A stretch of 64,000 nt of DNA from Prochlorococcus marinus str. MIT 9314. GTDB lineage: Bacteria > Cyanobacteriota > Cyanobacteriia > PCC-6307 > Cyanobiaceae. The stretch is taken from assembly GCF_000760035.1 (NCBI RefSeq), contig NZ_JNAO01000013.1, positions 1-64,000 on the forward strand, given 5' to 3'. The notes under the pieces were generated by a model. That model was not told where the DNA came from, did no database searches, and saw only the letters and a list, made by a program, of their open reading frames with translations. A program made the position numbers and the translations under genes. The number at the start of each line of letters is the position of its first letter. The first letter of the stretch is position 1. This document shows positions 49,198-62,263 of the stretch, piece by piece.

Positions 49198-50439
49198 TTA
49201 AGGCAGAGCGCTAACAAAATTTTTATTTAAATTTCTATTTGAAAAATAAATATTTATTTGGTTATAAATCTCTGGGTCATTGGAAGCCATATTTTTGATC
49301 ATTGTTGCAGGTTCTATAAAAGAAGCTTTGCTTCTTGTAAATATCTCTTTTGCTGCTAACTTCCCTATGATTTTTGTAGAATGCACTGCGATTGCTGCTT
49401 GAATAATCGCTATGGGTCCATAGGGTAATAATGAAATCCCGTTAGTAAAAGGCGCTGTTACTAGAATTACTTTCTTAATAACGTTGAAAGAGGTATTGAT
49501 GCCGACTTGAGTGAATCCCAAACATAAATTATTAATGGATATATTTTTAAATATTTTTCTTGTAGATTCACCTTTCAACTTTAAGCCGTAAATCTTACTT
49601 AATTCGCTAATCAATGCAGTATCTAGTGCGAAACTACCAGCAACATCAAATAAAATAAAAGGATTAAGAGCTACTGCGGATGCCTTTATAGTCGAAAATT
49701 TACCAATAGTTGATTGAGCTAATTTCTGCCTTCTTTTCAATCTTTGCTCTTTTATTCTCAGAAACAATTTGTCAGCCAATTGAATAGAATTTAATGTTAC
49801 TAACATTTCACCATATAGATTTATAAATTCTGTTATGTAATTTTTAAGATTGTTTTCGTAATTAATAAGTATTGGAATATTTAAATCTTTTGGAAGCTTA
49901 TACTTTATATTTTCAAGTATTTCTTTTAATTCATTTTTATTATATAGATCGATTTTGTTTAAAATTACAATTATTTTTTTCCCATCTTTTATAAAAGAGC
50001 TAATTTCGCTTAACTCATTTCTATTTAAATCTCCCGAAACTATAAATAAAATAAGGTCTGAATGATTTATAAAAGAGTAAACTTTATCAGGGAATTTAAT
50101 ATTGCAGAGATCAAATCCTGGAGAATCTAGCAACTCTAAACTATTGATTGTTTGATCTTTAAGAGTCCAAGTTTCCGATTTTATTTCTTTTGTTGTTCCA
50201 TTAATGATATCTGTTTTGAATATGTCTTTTTTTAATAAAGAATTTAAAATAGAAGATTTTCCTACACCTGATTTACCATATGCGACGATTCTTATTTTTT
50301 TTTCTTTAAGTCTTAAAAGTTGTTGATTAAATGAAATTATTTCTCTATTAAGAAAACTTTTTTCATAATTGGTAAGATCAATATTCTCCCACCATTTTTT
50401 TAACAGTAAATAATTTTCTTTAATTTTAAATTGTTTCAT
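49198..50439 (-). CDS. Era-like GTPase with C-terminal DUF697 domain
   Basis: The 413-residue protein has a P-loop GTPase domain with G1 GKSGVGKS at 55-62, G3 DSPG at 105-108 and G4 NKID at 161-164. From about residue 240 it has Ala/Gly-rich hydrophobic helices typical of DUF697, a YcjF-like domain thought to associate with membranes. It overlaps a CBS-domain membrane protein gene by four bases upstream. Biological role unknown. Confidence 0.85.
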   Translation of the reverse strand: MKQFKIKENYLLLKKWWENIDLTNYEKSFLNREIISFNQQLLRLKEKKIRIVAYGKSGVGKSSILNSLLKKDIFKTDIINGTTKEIKSETWTLKDQTINSLELLDSPGFDLCNIKFPDKVYSFINHSDLILFIVSGDLNRNELSEISSFIKDGKKIIVILNKIDLYNKNELKEILENIKYKLPKDLNIPILINYENNLKNYITEFINLYGEMLVTLNSIQLADKLFLRIKEQRLKRRQKLAQSTIGKFSTIKASAVALNPFILFDVAGSFALDTALISELSKIYGLKLKGESTRKIFKNISINNLCLGFTQVGINTSFNVIKKVILVTAPFTNGISLLPYGPIAIIQAAIAVHSTKIIGKLAAKEIFTRSKASFIEPATMIKNMASNDPEIYNQINIYFSNRNLNKNFVSALP

Positions 50440-51419
50440 GATTTATTTTTCCACCACCCTGCCAATACAGATAAAACAGCTTCTGCACCAATAATTCCCA
50501 CGAATCCCCCGAATTCATCTACTACTACTTTCACTCCTTTATGATTCTTGTCAAATTTAGTTAATAATTGATCTGCTTTAATCATTTCAGGAATGTAGTC
50601 CACAGGTTCGCAAATTTCTGATAATAATTTTTTATTTTCCCCATTAATTAAATCTGACAACATTTTTTCACGTTTTACTACCCCTTGTATTTTGTCAACT
50701 TTATCTCCCAGAATTACCCACCATGGAGAGCTGTCAGACATTATAAGTTTTGAAATTTCATCTAGATTTGAAGACCCATCAAGACAAGGTGCCGATACCC
50801 TAGGGGTCATTAAGTCTTTAGCTTTTAAATCATTTAATTGAAAAACCTTAAATATCATTGCTGCCTCATCAGCTTCTATTAAACCTTTCTGACTTCCAAT
50901 TTTTGCCATTTGTCTAATTTCTTCTTCATCAGTTGAAATTTCGTTTTCTGCTGTAATAACCGGAAATATCTGTTCAATTAATATTAAGAATGGCCTCATA
51001 AAAGTATTTAATATTCTCAAGATAGGAACCGATAATAATGCTATTTGAATTGAAAATCTTGTGCCAAGAGCTTTGGGCAGTACTTCTCCTAATAAAACAA
51101 CAAGTATGTAAAAAGCTATTGAAAAAAGGGTTAAACCAAAACTGCTATTAATTACTAATGCTCCGTATACTCCTAAAATAAGACTGCCAATTATATTAAA
51201 TCCATTATTAGTTATAGTAATTACAGTTAGAGTCCGTCCAAGATGTTTTCTAAGTTTTAGAAGTTGATTTGCAGAACTTTTTGGCTTTTGTCTAGAGGCA
51301 ATTTCTAAAACTCTAATTGAATTTACAGCTAAAAAAGCTGCTTCTACTCCCGAACAACATGCCGAGCCAATTAATATAATAATTATAAGGAAAATTAAAC
51401 CGTAAACACTTGGTTCCAT
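50436..51419 (-). CDS. CNNM/HlyC-CorC family membrane protein (DUF21 + CBS)
   Basis: The 327-residue protein has an N-terminal DUF21 region with about four hydrophobic segments (1 to about 150) and a cytosolic CBS-pair domain (about 200-320; DLMTPRVSAPCLDG and VVVDEFGGFVGIIG). Relatives (CNNM, CorC, YtfL) act in Mg2+ or Co2+ efflux and homeostasis. The C-terminal CorC-HlyC domain is missing, which makes it a short form. Confidence 0.88.
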   Translation of the reverse strand: MEPSVYGLIFLIIIILIGSACCSGVEAAFLAVNSIRVLEIASRQKPKSSANQLLKLRKHLGRTLTVITITNNGFNIIGSLILGVYGALVINSSFGLTLFSIAFYILVVLLGEVLPKALGTRFSIQIALLSVPILRILNTFMRPFLILIEQIFPVITAENEISTDEEEIRQMAKIGSQKGLIEADEAAMIFKVFQLNDLKAKDLMTPRVSAPCLDGSSNLDEISKLIMSDSSPWWVILGDKVDKIQGVVKREKMLSDLINGENKKLLSEICEPVDYIPEMIKADQLLTKFDKNHKGVKVVVDEFGGFVGIIGAEAVLSVLAGWWKNKS

Positions 51420-51495
51420 TAAAGTAGAGATTAGGGACTAAACCTGTTTTAATTCATTCTTCCATTTTTTTTTTAAACACGCCAATACACAATTT

Positions 51496-52821
51496 ATGTT
51501 TGAACCTGACCATAAAGTTTTTGAAGAAAGAAGAGAAGTTTTCCTAAATAATTTAGATGGAAAAGCTGCCATTATCCCTGGCGCTAATCTTGTAAAGCAT
51601 CACGCCGATTGTGAATACCCTTTTAGACAAGATAGTAATTTTTGGTATTTAACTGGTTTCGATGAACCGGATGCAATTGCTCTTTTCTTATCGCATAAGC
51701 CAAAGGGAGAGAGATTTATTATGTTTGTTGCTCCTAAAGATGTTATTAGTGAAGTCTGGCATGGCTTTAGATGGGGTTTAGAAGGCGCAGAAAAAGAGTT
51801 TAAGGCTGACAAGGCTCACTCTATAACTGAACTAAGAAATTTACTCCCAAGTTACATAAATGGTTCCGATGAACTTGTTTTTTCAATAGGTAAGTATCCA
51901 TTAATTGAGAAAATAGTACTCGAGATATTTTCACAACAACTTGAAAATCGATCAAGATTAGGGATCGGGGCAAATTCTATAAAATCTCCAGAAATTTTTT
52001 TAAATGAGATGAGATTAATTAAAAGTGAATTTGAAATTAACAGAATGAGAGAGGCTATACAAATTTCAGCTGAAGCTCATGAATTAGTAAGAGAATCTAT
52101 CTCATCAAAGAAAAATGAAAGGCAAATTCAGGGTCTTCTAGAGGGCTTTTTTTTGGAAAAAGGGGCGAGAGGACCTGCATATAATTCTATTGTTGCTTCA
52201 GGAGATAATGCCTGTATTTTGCATTACACTTCAAATAACTCACCATTGAAGAAAGAAGATTTATTGTTGGTAGATGCTGGCTGCTCATTAACTGATTATT
52301 ACAATGGAGACATAACAAGAACTATCCCAATAGGTGGGAAATTTTCTCATGAGCAAAGAGTTATTTACGAAATTGTATTAAGTGCGCAGAAAAATGCAAT
52401 TAAAAGTGCTGTTACTGGATCAAATTCTAATACTGTTCATAATGTTGCTTTAACAATTCTGATAGAGGGATTAAAGGAGATTGGTTTATTATCGGGCAGC
52501 ACTGAGGAGATAATAGAGAATCAATCATATAAACATCTTTACATGCATAGAACTGGACATTGGTTAGGCTTAGATGTCCATGATGTTGGAGCATATAGAA
52601 TGGGAGACAATCAAGTGCCATTACAGAATGGAATGATTCTTACGGTAGAACCTGGGATCTATATAAGTGATAGGATCCCAGTACCTGAGGGACAACCTAA
52701 GATTGATGAAAAATGGAAAGGAATTGGGATAAGAATAGAAGATGATGTTCTGGTCAAAGATGCAAACCCAGAAGTTTTAAGTATTGCTGCACTCAAAGAA
52801 ATTTCGGATATAGAATTTTAA
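51496..52821 (+). CDS. pepP: Xaa-Pro aminopeptidase (aminopeptidase P)
   Basis: This enzyme removes N-terminal residues preceding proline. The 441-residue pita-bread-fold M24 peptidase has an N-terminal AMP-N domain with ADCEYPFRQDSNFWYLTGF. The dinuclear metal ligands are visible as Asp in LLVDAGC, Asp in NGDITRT, His in HRTGHWLG, Glu in TVEPGIYI and Glu in GIRIEDDV. It is monocistronic, divergent from the CNNM gene. Confidence 0.96.
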   Translation: MFEPDHKVFEERREVFLNNLDGKAAIIPGANLVKHHADCEYPFRQDSNFWYLTGFDEPDAIALFLSHKPKGERFIMFVAPKDVISEVWHGFRWGLEGAEKEFKADKAHSITELRNLLPSYINGSDELVFSIGKYPLIEKIVLEIFSQQLENRSRLGIGANSIKSPEIFLNEMRLIKSEFEINRMREAIQISAEAHELVRESISSKKNERQIQGLLEGFFLEKGARGPAYNSIVASGDNACILHYTSNNSPLKKEDLLLVDAGCSLTDYYNGDITRTIPIGGKFSHEQRVIYEIVLSAQKNAIKSAVTGSNSNTVHNVALTILIEGLKEIGLLSGSTEEIIENQSYKHLYMHRTGHWLGLDVHDVGAYRMGDNQVPLQNGMILTVEPGIYISDRIPVPEGQPKIDEKWKGIGIRIEDDVLVKDANPEVLSIAALKEISDIEF

Positions 52822-52874
52822 AATTTGACTAATTTAATTAATAGATTTATTTTTATAAAGTTTAAAGTTTAAAA

Positions 52875-53033
52875 ATGAATAAGTCAGATTCAAATGATTT
52901 GAAACTCTCCGAGGCTAGAGGTTTGGCTAGTCAGCTTGGAATGTTTGCAGAAGAAAACGATATCCCTAAAGATCTTTGGGATTCATTGGAAGCTACAATT
53001 TATGATTTTTATCAAGTTCCTCATGATAGATAA
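52875..53033 (+). CDS. Unknown 52-residue small protein
   Basis: The frame opens with ATG 53 bases after pepP, on the same strand. The product is acidic and helical, containing ARGLASQLGMFAEENDIPKD and ending YDFYQVPHDR. It has no membrane segment or cysteine. I do not recognise a named family. Amphipathic character and in-gap placement support a real gene, probably conserved in picocyanobacteria. Confidence 0.6.
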   Translation: MNKSDSNDLKLSEARGLASQLGMFAEENDIPKDLWDSLEATIYDFYQVPHDR

Positions 53034-53139
53034 AAATTCTGTTTGGAAAGTATGAATAACTAAAATCAAGAAATTTTGAATAAATCAATCAAAATGTGAC
53101 CATAAACTGATAAATTATTTAGTAAACATAAATACTTGA

Positions 53140-53607
53140 ATGACCTCCTCAGATAAGTTAAATCAAAATTCAAAAGAAAAAAACATTGATGACCAAAAGT
53201 CTAAAAATTCTTCTCCCAATTCGGGAATGATGGGTGCTTCAGCTGTATTAGCGGCTGCTAAAATTGACGAGGATGGAGTTCCTACTGGTTATACCCCTAA
53301 ACCTGACGAAGGGAGATTTATCATTAAAGTATTGTGGTTGCCTGATAATGTTGCTTTGGCTGTTGATCAAATAGTGGGGGGAGGTCCAAGTCCTCTTACT
53401 GCTTATTATTTCTGGCCAAGAGATGATGCATGGGAAAAATTAAAAAGTGAACTCGAGAACAAAGCTTGGATTACAGATAACGAAAGAGTAGAAATATTGA
53501 ATAAAGCTACTGAGGTAATAAATTATTGGCAAGAAGAAGGTAAAACAAAAAAATTAGAAGAAGCCAAATTAAAGTTTCCTGAAGTAACTTTTTGTGGAAC
53601 TGCTTAA
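53140..53607 (+). CDS. ycf65: Ribosomal protein PSRP-3/Ycf65
   Basis: The 155-residue protein has a disordered polar N-terminus of about 55 residues followed by the PSRP-3/Ycf65 domain: [44 protein letters not shown]. This is a 30S subunit protein specific to cyanobacteria and plastids. It ends 3 bases before the convergent epsilon gene. Confidence 0.93.
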   Translation: MTSSDKLNQNSKEKNIDDQKSKNSSPNSGMMGASAVLAAAKIDEDGVPTGYTPKPDEGRFIIKVLWLPDNVALAVDQIVGGGPSPLTAYYFWPRDDAWEKLKSELENKAWITDNERVEILNKATEVINYWQEEGKTKKLEEAKLKFPEVTFCGTA

Positions 53608-53610
53608 ATA

Positions 53611-54015
53611 TTAGTTCTTTGCAGCTTGAATCCTAGCCTCAGCCTTTGAAATATCTTTCAAGGCTTTGATTCTTTCTGGACTTTTTTCATTTTCAGAAAA
53701 TTTGCTGATTATTAATTTTGCTTCTTGAAGATCTTGTTCGGCATTTTGAACATTAATCTCAGAACCAATTTCAGCATTATTTACTAAAACTATGACTTCA
53801 TCTGATTCAATTTCAGCGAAGCCTCCCATAAGAGCTATTGATTTCCACTGGGAATTCATTCTTAGCCTTAAAACGCCAATATCTATAGCAGTAACTAAAG
53901 AGATGTGTCCAGGTAGTACGCCAAGTTGCCCTGTAGTACTAGGAAGGATTACTTCTTCAGCTTCGCCTTGATAAACATTTTTATTAGGAGCTAATACTTT
54001 TAGAGAAATTGCCAT
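53611..54015 (-). CDS. atpC: ATP synthase F1 subunit epsilon
   Basis: Epsilon sits at the base of the rotor and inhibits ATP hydrolysis. The 134-residue protein has the N-terminal beta-sandwich ([24 protein letters not shown]) and a C-terminal helical hairpin. It is cotranscribed with atpD, 44 bases downstream, in the separate beta-epsilon unit usual in cyanobacteria. Confidence 0.96.
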   Translation of the reverse strand: MAISLKVLAPNKNVYQGEAEEVILPSTTGQLGVLPGHISLVTAIDIGVLRLRMNSQWKSIALMGGFAEIESDEVIVLVNNAEIGSEINVQNAEQDLQEAKLIISKFSENEKSPERIKALKDISKAEARIQAAKN

Positions 54016-54059
54016 TAATTTAAGATTATTGAAGGTTAAATATATAAATATTCAAATAT

Positions 54060-55634
<1,575 letters not shown>

Positions 55635-55642
55635 TTAATTGC

Positions 55643-55710
55643 CGCTTTGCAGATTATCTTGTTGATGATAAGGACAGAGAATTTCTCTTTCCATTTTATG
55701 GCGCAAAGCG
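55643..55710. promoter_or_regulatory. Dyad elements in the groES leader
   Basis: The leader contains CGCTTTGC (55643-55650) and its complement GCAAAGCG (55703-55710), 52 bases apart. Between them is a palindrome AGAGAATTTCTCT (55676-55688). No CIRCE element (TTAGCACTC-N9-GAGTGCTAA) is present, unlike in many cyanobacterial groESL operons. These dyads are candidates for alternative heat or light control of groESL. Confidence 0.45.
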
Positions 55711-55736
55711 TCTCAATTATGATCCTCCATTAATCT

Positions 55737-56048
55737 ATGGCAGCTGTTTCACTTACAGTCTCTACAGTAAAACCACTGGGAGATAGAATATTTATTAAAG
55801 TTTCCGCATCTGAGGAAAAAACTGCTGGGGGCATCCTTTTGCCTGATTCAGCTAAAGAAAAACCACAGGTCGGAGAAGTTGCTCAGGTGGGCCCTGGCAA
55901 ACTTAATGACGATGGTTCTCGACAAACTCCAGAAGTGAGTATTGGCGATAAAGTTTTGTACAGCAAATATGCTGGTACAGACATTAAATTGGGAGGAGAT
56001 GAATATGTCTTACTCTCAGAAAAGGATATTTTAGCTGTAGTAAGCTAA
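55737..56048 (+). CDS. groES: Co-chaperonin GroES
   Basis: GroES caps the GroEL cavity. The 103 residues show [37 protein letters not shown], with the mobile-loop segment [11 protein letters not shown] intact. It is 51 bases upstream of groEL. The leader lacks CIRCE. Confidence 0.98.
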
Positions 56049-56072
56049 AATATTTGTTTCAAAAATTATTAA

Positions 56073-57737
<1,665 letters not shown>

Positions 57738-57766
57738 TTAAACAATAGTTTTTAATTAATTTTTTG

Positions 57767-57796
57767 AAAGGGATCATTCCAAATGATCCCTTTTTT
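57767..57796 (+). terminator. Rho-independent terminator after groEL
   Basis: GGGATCATT (57770-57778) pairs perfectly with AATGATCCC (57782-57790) around a CCA loop, extended by AAA/TTT, and six T residues follow (57791-57796). The A-run on the other side lets it serve the convergent secG transcript less efficiently. It is the clearest terminator in the window. Confidence 0.9.
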
Positions 57797-57805
57797 ATTG
57801 AACTT

Positions 57806-58033
57806 TTACGAAATCCAACCAGCGCTAAGAATAATTGCTAGAGACAAAAATATCACTAAAAAAGTCCAAGTTATTTTGTTTAGAGAGGCTTCTGCACTAC
57901 TTGCGCTGTTGAACATAGAGCTTCCACTGGCGGCTATTCCTCCCATTCCATCACCTTTAGGACTATGAAGTAAAACTAAGAGAATGAGAAGAACTCCGGA
58001 AAATACCCAAATCCAACTAATAATTTGAATCAT
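57806..58033 (-). CDS. secG: Preprotein translocase subunit SecG
   Basis: The 75-residue protein has two hydrophobic helices (about 5-22 and 52-72) separated by the conserved LLHSPKGDGMGGIAASGSSMFNS loop. SecG assists SecYE-mediated export. It lies 23 bases downstream of gpmI on the minus strand. Confidence 0.93.
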   Translation of the reverse strand: MIQIISWIWVFSGVLLILLVLLHSPKGDGMGGIAASGSSMFNSASSAEASLNKITWTFLVIFLSLAIILSAGWIS

Positions 58034-58056
58034 TGCTTAAAAAACTTTTATTGACC

Positions 58057-59679
58057 TTAAACATGTTGAACCACCTTATTATAACCCTTTGATTCAATTT
58101 CTTGAATAAGCGATTTGCCTGTCATTTCTTTTGGTATTGGTAAATTTAATAATTGCAATAAAGTGGGAGCAATATCTGCTAAGCCCGCGTTTTCTCTTAA
58201 ATTAATTTCATTTCCCATACTTGGTATTTTTCTTTTTTCACCTTCAATCAAAATTAATGGAACTTTATTTATTGTGTGTGCTGTCCATGGTTCTCCTTCC
58301 GATCCTTTCATTACCTCTGCGTTACCATGATCGGCTGTAATAACTATGCTCCCGCCCATTTCTCCAGTAGCATTAACTATTTGACCTATACATTTATCTA
58401 CTTTTTCAATAGCTTTAATTGTTGCATCCATGTTGCCTGTATGACCAACCATATCAGGATTAGCAAAATTGATTACGACAAAAGCATAATTCCCGCTTTT
58501 AATTGCTTTAGAGCAACTAATAGTTAATTCCTCCGCAGACATTTCGGGTTCCATATCATAAGTTGCGACTCTTGGAGATGGAATCAAATGTCTCTCTTCT
58601 CCAGGTAAAGGTATTTCAACTCCTCCATTAAAAAAGTATGTTACGTGAGGATATTTTTCAGTTTCCGCGGTTCTATATTGTTTAAGTCCGTTTTCTGAAA
58701 CTATTTGGCCTATAAAATTATTGAGTGATTCAGGAGGGAATGCAACTTTAACGGGAAAGTTCGGATCATATTGAGTAAAAGTAACAAAATCTAGATTTGG
58801 ATAGTTTTTTCTTTCAAAGTCTGAGAATTCCTTGACGGAAAGTGATTTAACTATTTGTCTAGCTCTATCTGGACGAAAGTTAAAGCAAATCAAACTATCC
58901 CCATTTTTAAGATAGTTTTCAGAAATACGTATGGGCTCTATAAATTCATCGGTTATGTTTTTATCATAACTTTTTTCTATGTAATCCTTGGGAGAAATTT
59001 TTGTTATTTGAATATCAGGATCAGTCAAATTAGAATATGCTTTTTCTGTTCTATCCCATAAAAGATTTCTATCCATTATCCAGTATCTTCCGCAAATGGA
59101 AGCTATTTCTCCTAGGTTAAATTTTTTTATACATGATTCTATTTGCTTTAGATATTTCAAGGCACTTTTTGCAGGAGTATCTCTTCCATCAGTAATAATA
59201 TGGATTGCAACTTTTTTAAGTTTATTATCATATGCCCATTTTATTAAACCTAACAAATGATCTATATGGCTATGAACTCCCCCATCAGAACATAATCCCG
59301 TGATATGCAAAGTAGAATTATTTTTCTTTAATGAATCAGCCATCTCTTTTAACTCATTTACCAAGCTTAATTGATTATTTTTTACAATATTTGAAATCCT
59401 TACTAGTTCTTGTTGTATTATTCTTCCTGAGCCAATGGTAAGGTGCCCTACCTCTGAATTACCCATTTGACCATCTGGGAGACCTACATCAGACCCGCTA
59501 GCACTTATAAGGGTGTGGGGGTAAGCATGCCACAATGAGTCCATTATTGGGGTACTAGCACTTTTTATAGCATTATCTGATTTTTCTTTGCGATATCCCC
59601 ATCCATCTAGTATCGCAAGGACTACAGGGCTCTGAGGAACACTTAATCTTTTTATATTTTTGCTGCTAATCTTTGACAT
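58057..59679 (-). CDS. gpmI: Phosphoglycerate mutase, 2,3-bisphosphoglycerate-independent
   Basis: GpmI interconverts 3- and 2-phosphoglycerate. The 540-residue alkaline-phosphatase-superfamily enzyme has [12 protein letters not shown], the phosphoserine region [18 protein letters not shown], and the metal site ITADHGNAE. It links Calvin cycle output to lower glycolysis. Confidence 0.97.
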   Translation of the reverse strand: MSKISSKNIKRLSVPQSPVVLAILDGWGYRKEKSDNAIKSASTPIMDSLWHAYPHTLISASGSDVGLPDGQMGNSEVGHLTIGSGRIIQQELVRISNIVKNNQLSLVNELKEMADSLKKNNSTLHITGLCSDGGVHSHIDHLLGLIKWAYDNKLKKVAIHIITDGRDTPAKSALKYLKQIESCIKKFNLGEIASICGRYWIMDRNLLWDRTEKAYSNLTDPDIQITKISPKDYIEKSYDKNITDEFIEPIRISENYLKNGDSLICFNFRPDRARQIVKSLSVKEFSDFERKNYPNLDFVTFTQYDPNFPVKVAFPPESLNNFIGQIVSENGLKQYRTAETEKYPHVTYFFNGGVEIPLPGEERHLIPSPRVATYDMEPEMSAEELTISCSKAIKSGNYAFVVINFANPDMVGHTGNMDATIKAIEKVDKCIGQIVNATGEMGGSIVITADHGNAEVMKGSEGEPWTAHTINKVPLILIEGEKRKIPSMGNEINLRENAGLADIAPTLLQLLNLPIPKEMTGKSLIQEIESKGYNKVVQHV

Positions 59680-59816
59680 ATTTAGATCAAATTCATTGTT
59701 AACTGATCCAACCTTAAATTTAGCTTCAAAAGTTACTCTTTAACAATTTATATTTAACATAGTTAGCTTTTGCTAATTTATAAAAATATTAGATTAATTT
59801 TATTTCTTGATAAATT

Positions 59817-60353
59817 ATGTCCAAGAAGACAAAAAAGATCGTAATACTTACTGAAGTTGAGCTTAGAAAAACTATTTCGCGTTTAACTTGCGAAATTATC
59901 GAAAAAGTAAAAAAACTGGATAACCTTCTATTGGTTGGCATCCCAACTAGAGGAATAGAGTTGACCGAAGTGCTAGAAAAGGAATTATTCTCTAGAACAG
60001 GTTTAAGAGTTAAAAAAGGAACAATTGATCCAACTTTTTATAGAGATGACCAAAATAGAGTTGGAACTCGCCTAATACAAGCTGCAGATATTCCAACTCC
60101 TATTGAGAAACAAGAAATTCTTTTAATAGATGATGTAATTTACACAGGTAGAACAATTAGAGCTGCAATGGATGCTTTGTATTCATGGGGCAGACCTCAA
60201 AGAGTAATGTTATTAGTAATGGTTGATAGAGGTAATAGAGAATTGCCTATTCAACCAGATTTTTGTGGTAAAAAAGTGCCAACTAGTAAAATTGAAACTA
60301 TTAGTTTACGTTTAAATAATATTGATAATGAAGAAGGTGTTTTTCTTGAGTAG
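59817..60353 (+). CDS. pyrR: PyrR bifunctional pyrimidine regulator/uracil phosphoribosyltransferase
   Basis: The 178-residue PRTase-fold protein has the PRPP loop ILLIDDVIYTGRTIRAAMDAL and the PyrR-type VGIPTRGIELTEVLE opening. PyrR proteins bind pyr mRNA in Firmicutes and have UPRTase activity. There is no pyr gene nearby, so here a salvage role is as likely as attenuation. It is convergent with the Hsp70 gene (7 bases). Confidence 0.92.
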   Translation: MSKKTKKIVILTEVELRKTISRLTCEIIEKVKKLDNLLLVGIPTRGIELTEVLEKELFSRTGLRVKKGTIDPTFYRDDQNRVGTRLIQAADIPTPIEKQEILLIDDVIYTGRTIRAAMDALYSWGRPQRVMLLVMVDRGNRELPIQPDFCGKKVPTSKIETISLRLNNIDNEEGVFLE

Positions 60354-60360
60354 CAAAATT

Positions 60361-61926
60361 TCAGAAGATATTTCCTAAATTATATTCTCCATAAAATTCA
60401 TCTTTAATATCGAAACACTTAACTGATAAATCAGCATTTTTTGTAATTTTAAAAAAAAGTTTTAATGTGTCTTTTCCAATATTAGATTTATTTTTTAAAA
60501 CTATCTTAAGTGGTTTTTTGTCCCATTTTATAATTTCTTCTTCATTTTGAATCTCTGATAACTTTGGTAATCCATTCTCAAAAATAACATCATATACTCT
60601 TTCTTTTTGCGTCTCTCCAATTATTATTTCGAATATTTTTTGATTCTTTTTACTGGATTGAAGGATGAGTTTAAAGGGTGTTTCTGTTGGCCATGTTTGA
60701 CCTTTGCAAAAAATAGGATGCCAAAAGTGTTTTTGCTCTCTTTTATTAAATAATCTTATAGATAATCCTTTGTTTAATATGTCTTTAATTTTTACCCCAG
60801 GGGTCATTGCTAAAGCTCCCAAAGCTATTGATTCAATAGGTGGCGGAGACTTTACTTGAATTTTTGGAATTTTTTTTGTTATCCATTCTTTAATCAATGG
60901 TATTTGAGTTCCTCCACCAACCAAAACAATTGCATTTAAGTCTTCAACTGTGCAAAATTTACCTCTTGCTTGATTTAATAAATCTTTTAGTAAAGAGTTA
61001 AGATGATTAATAAGATTATTGGCTATGAGTATCTTCTCAAATATTTCTTTACTAAGATAAAATTCAGTTTCTTTATTTTGTTCTGTAAGTAATTTGATTG
61101 GATATTTATTTTCATACTTGATTACAGATGAGCTAAGTTGACATTTTATTTTTTCTGCCTTTGAAAGATTATTAATATAATTATTACCTGGAATAAAATA
61201 ATCAACTATCCATTGATCAATATCTTTCCCGCCAATTTTTGAGCCTGTTTTTCCAATTATTTCAGCACACCTTATTTTTTGTTTTGAAATTGAACTTACA
61301 TCATTACCTCTAAATTTTAATAGTTCAGCTATTGGACCAGATTTTCCTTCTCCTCCTTCTATTTTTACTATATTCATATCGACTGTACTTCCTCCAATAT
61401 CTAATGTCATCATTTTTGAGCCAAATGGTACATCTATTCCTAAACTTGCCGCAGTAGGTTCATCAACAAGAGCTATTTCATCTACAGATATTTCCTTGCA
61501 AAGGTTAACTAACCATTCTCTGTACCCCTTGTATGTATCTATAGGAGCAGTTAAAACAAGTCTTTTGATCTCATACTTGTGCGGAATATTTTCCCACAAA
61601 ATTTGAAAAAATTTTTCGCCACATTCATTAGGATTTAATATATTTTTTTGGTTATTTTTTTCAATAGAATTTCCAATTAATCTTTTAAAGTTCGAATGAA
61701 AAAATAAATCAGAATTTGAGTTATCCCTCATCTCCAGGGCGCTAATACCAATTTTAGGAATTTTTGAAGGTTGGTACCAAATAGCTGAAGGAATAACTCC
61801 TGGAGAAGATGTAATATTCGGTATTTCAACTAAAACAGAATTTACATCTTTTTGATCTTGAAAAGCTATAACAGTATTAGTGTTCCCTAAATCAATAGCA
61901 AGTGTTCCAGATAAACTTTCTTCCAT
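60361..61926 (-). CDS. Divergent Hsp70/DnaK-like protein
   Basis: The 521-residue protein has the Hsp70/actin-like ATPase landmarks: AIDLGNTNTVIAFQ (phosphate 1), LVDEPTAASLGID, MTLDIGGSTVDM (phosphate 2) and IVLVGGGTQIPLI (adenosine). The C-terminal region (about 390-521) corresponds to a shortened substrate domain with no recognisable helical lid. It is about 110 residues shorter than typical DnaK and differs enough to be a specialised paralogue. No dnaJ or grpE is adjacent. Client and cofactor are unknown. Confidence 0.88.
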   Translation of the reverse strand: MEESLSGTLAIDLGNTNTVIAFQDQKDVNSVLVEIPNITSSPGVIPSAIWYQPSKIPKIGISALEMRDNSNSDLFFHSNFKRLIGNSIEKNNQKNILNPNECGEKFFQILWENIPHKYEIKRLVLTAPIDTYKGYREWLVNLCKEISVDEIALVDEPTAASLGIDVPFGSKMMTLDIGGSTVDMNIVKIEGGEGKSGPIAELLKFRGNDVSSISKQKIRCAEIIGKTGSKIGGKDIDQWIVDYFIPGNNYINNLSKAEKIKCQLSSSVIKYENKYPIKLLTEQNKETEFYLSKEIFEKILIANNLINHLNSLLKDLLNQARGKFCTVEDLNAIVLVGGGTQIPLIKEWITKKIPKIQVKSPPPIESIALGALAMTPGVKIKDILNKGLSIRLFNKREQKHFWHPIFCKGQTWPTETPFKLILQSSKKNQKIFEIIIGETQKERVYDVIFENGLPKLSEIQNEEEIIKWDKKPLKIVLKNKSNIGKDTLKLFFKITKNADLSVKCFDIKDEFYGEYNLGNIF

Positions 61927-62024
61927 ATGAAATTATTTAAATCAATTAAGTTCTTTTTGTAATTTATGTTTTGAAACGGTCGAATAAACTGTAAAATACA
62001 TTTTATAGTAAAAAATTTTTTTTA

Positions 62025-62261
62025 ATGAACATATCTAATAATGCAGGAATTGATTCTAATGATCTTGCAAAGAGAGGTGAGAGCTTGATAAGAAAATCAA
62101 CTAATAGATATTTAACTACAGTGAAAATTGCTTTCAGGGCTAAACAAAGACGTTTTGATGATTTTGATGGCTTATTAGAGGAGTCAACTATTAAACCCGT
62201 TCAAAGGTCAATTATTGAACTAAGTGATGAACAAGATCAACCAGATTTACTTCCAGGCTAA
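62025..62261 (+). CDS. rpoZ: RNA polymerase omega subunit
   Basis: The 78-residue protein is the cyanobacterial omega, with the opening [36 protein letters not shown] typical of this branch. Omega stabilises polymerase assembly around beta'. A DUF1818 gene starts 2 bases after its stop. Confidence 0.93.
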   Translation: MNISNNAGIDSNDLAKRGESLIRKSTNRYLTTVKIAFRAKQRRFDDFDGLLEESTIKPVQRSIIELSDEQDQPDLLPG

Positions 62262-62263
62262 TT

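Noticed and set aside
58276-58527. Plus-strand 83-residue frame inside gpmI
   Set aside because: It is antisense to strongly conserved gpmI codons; a shadow frame.
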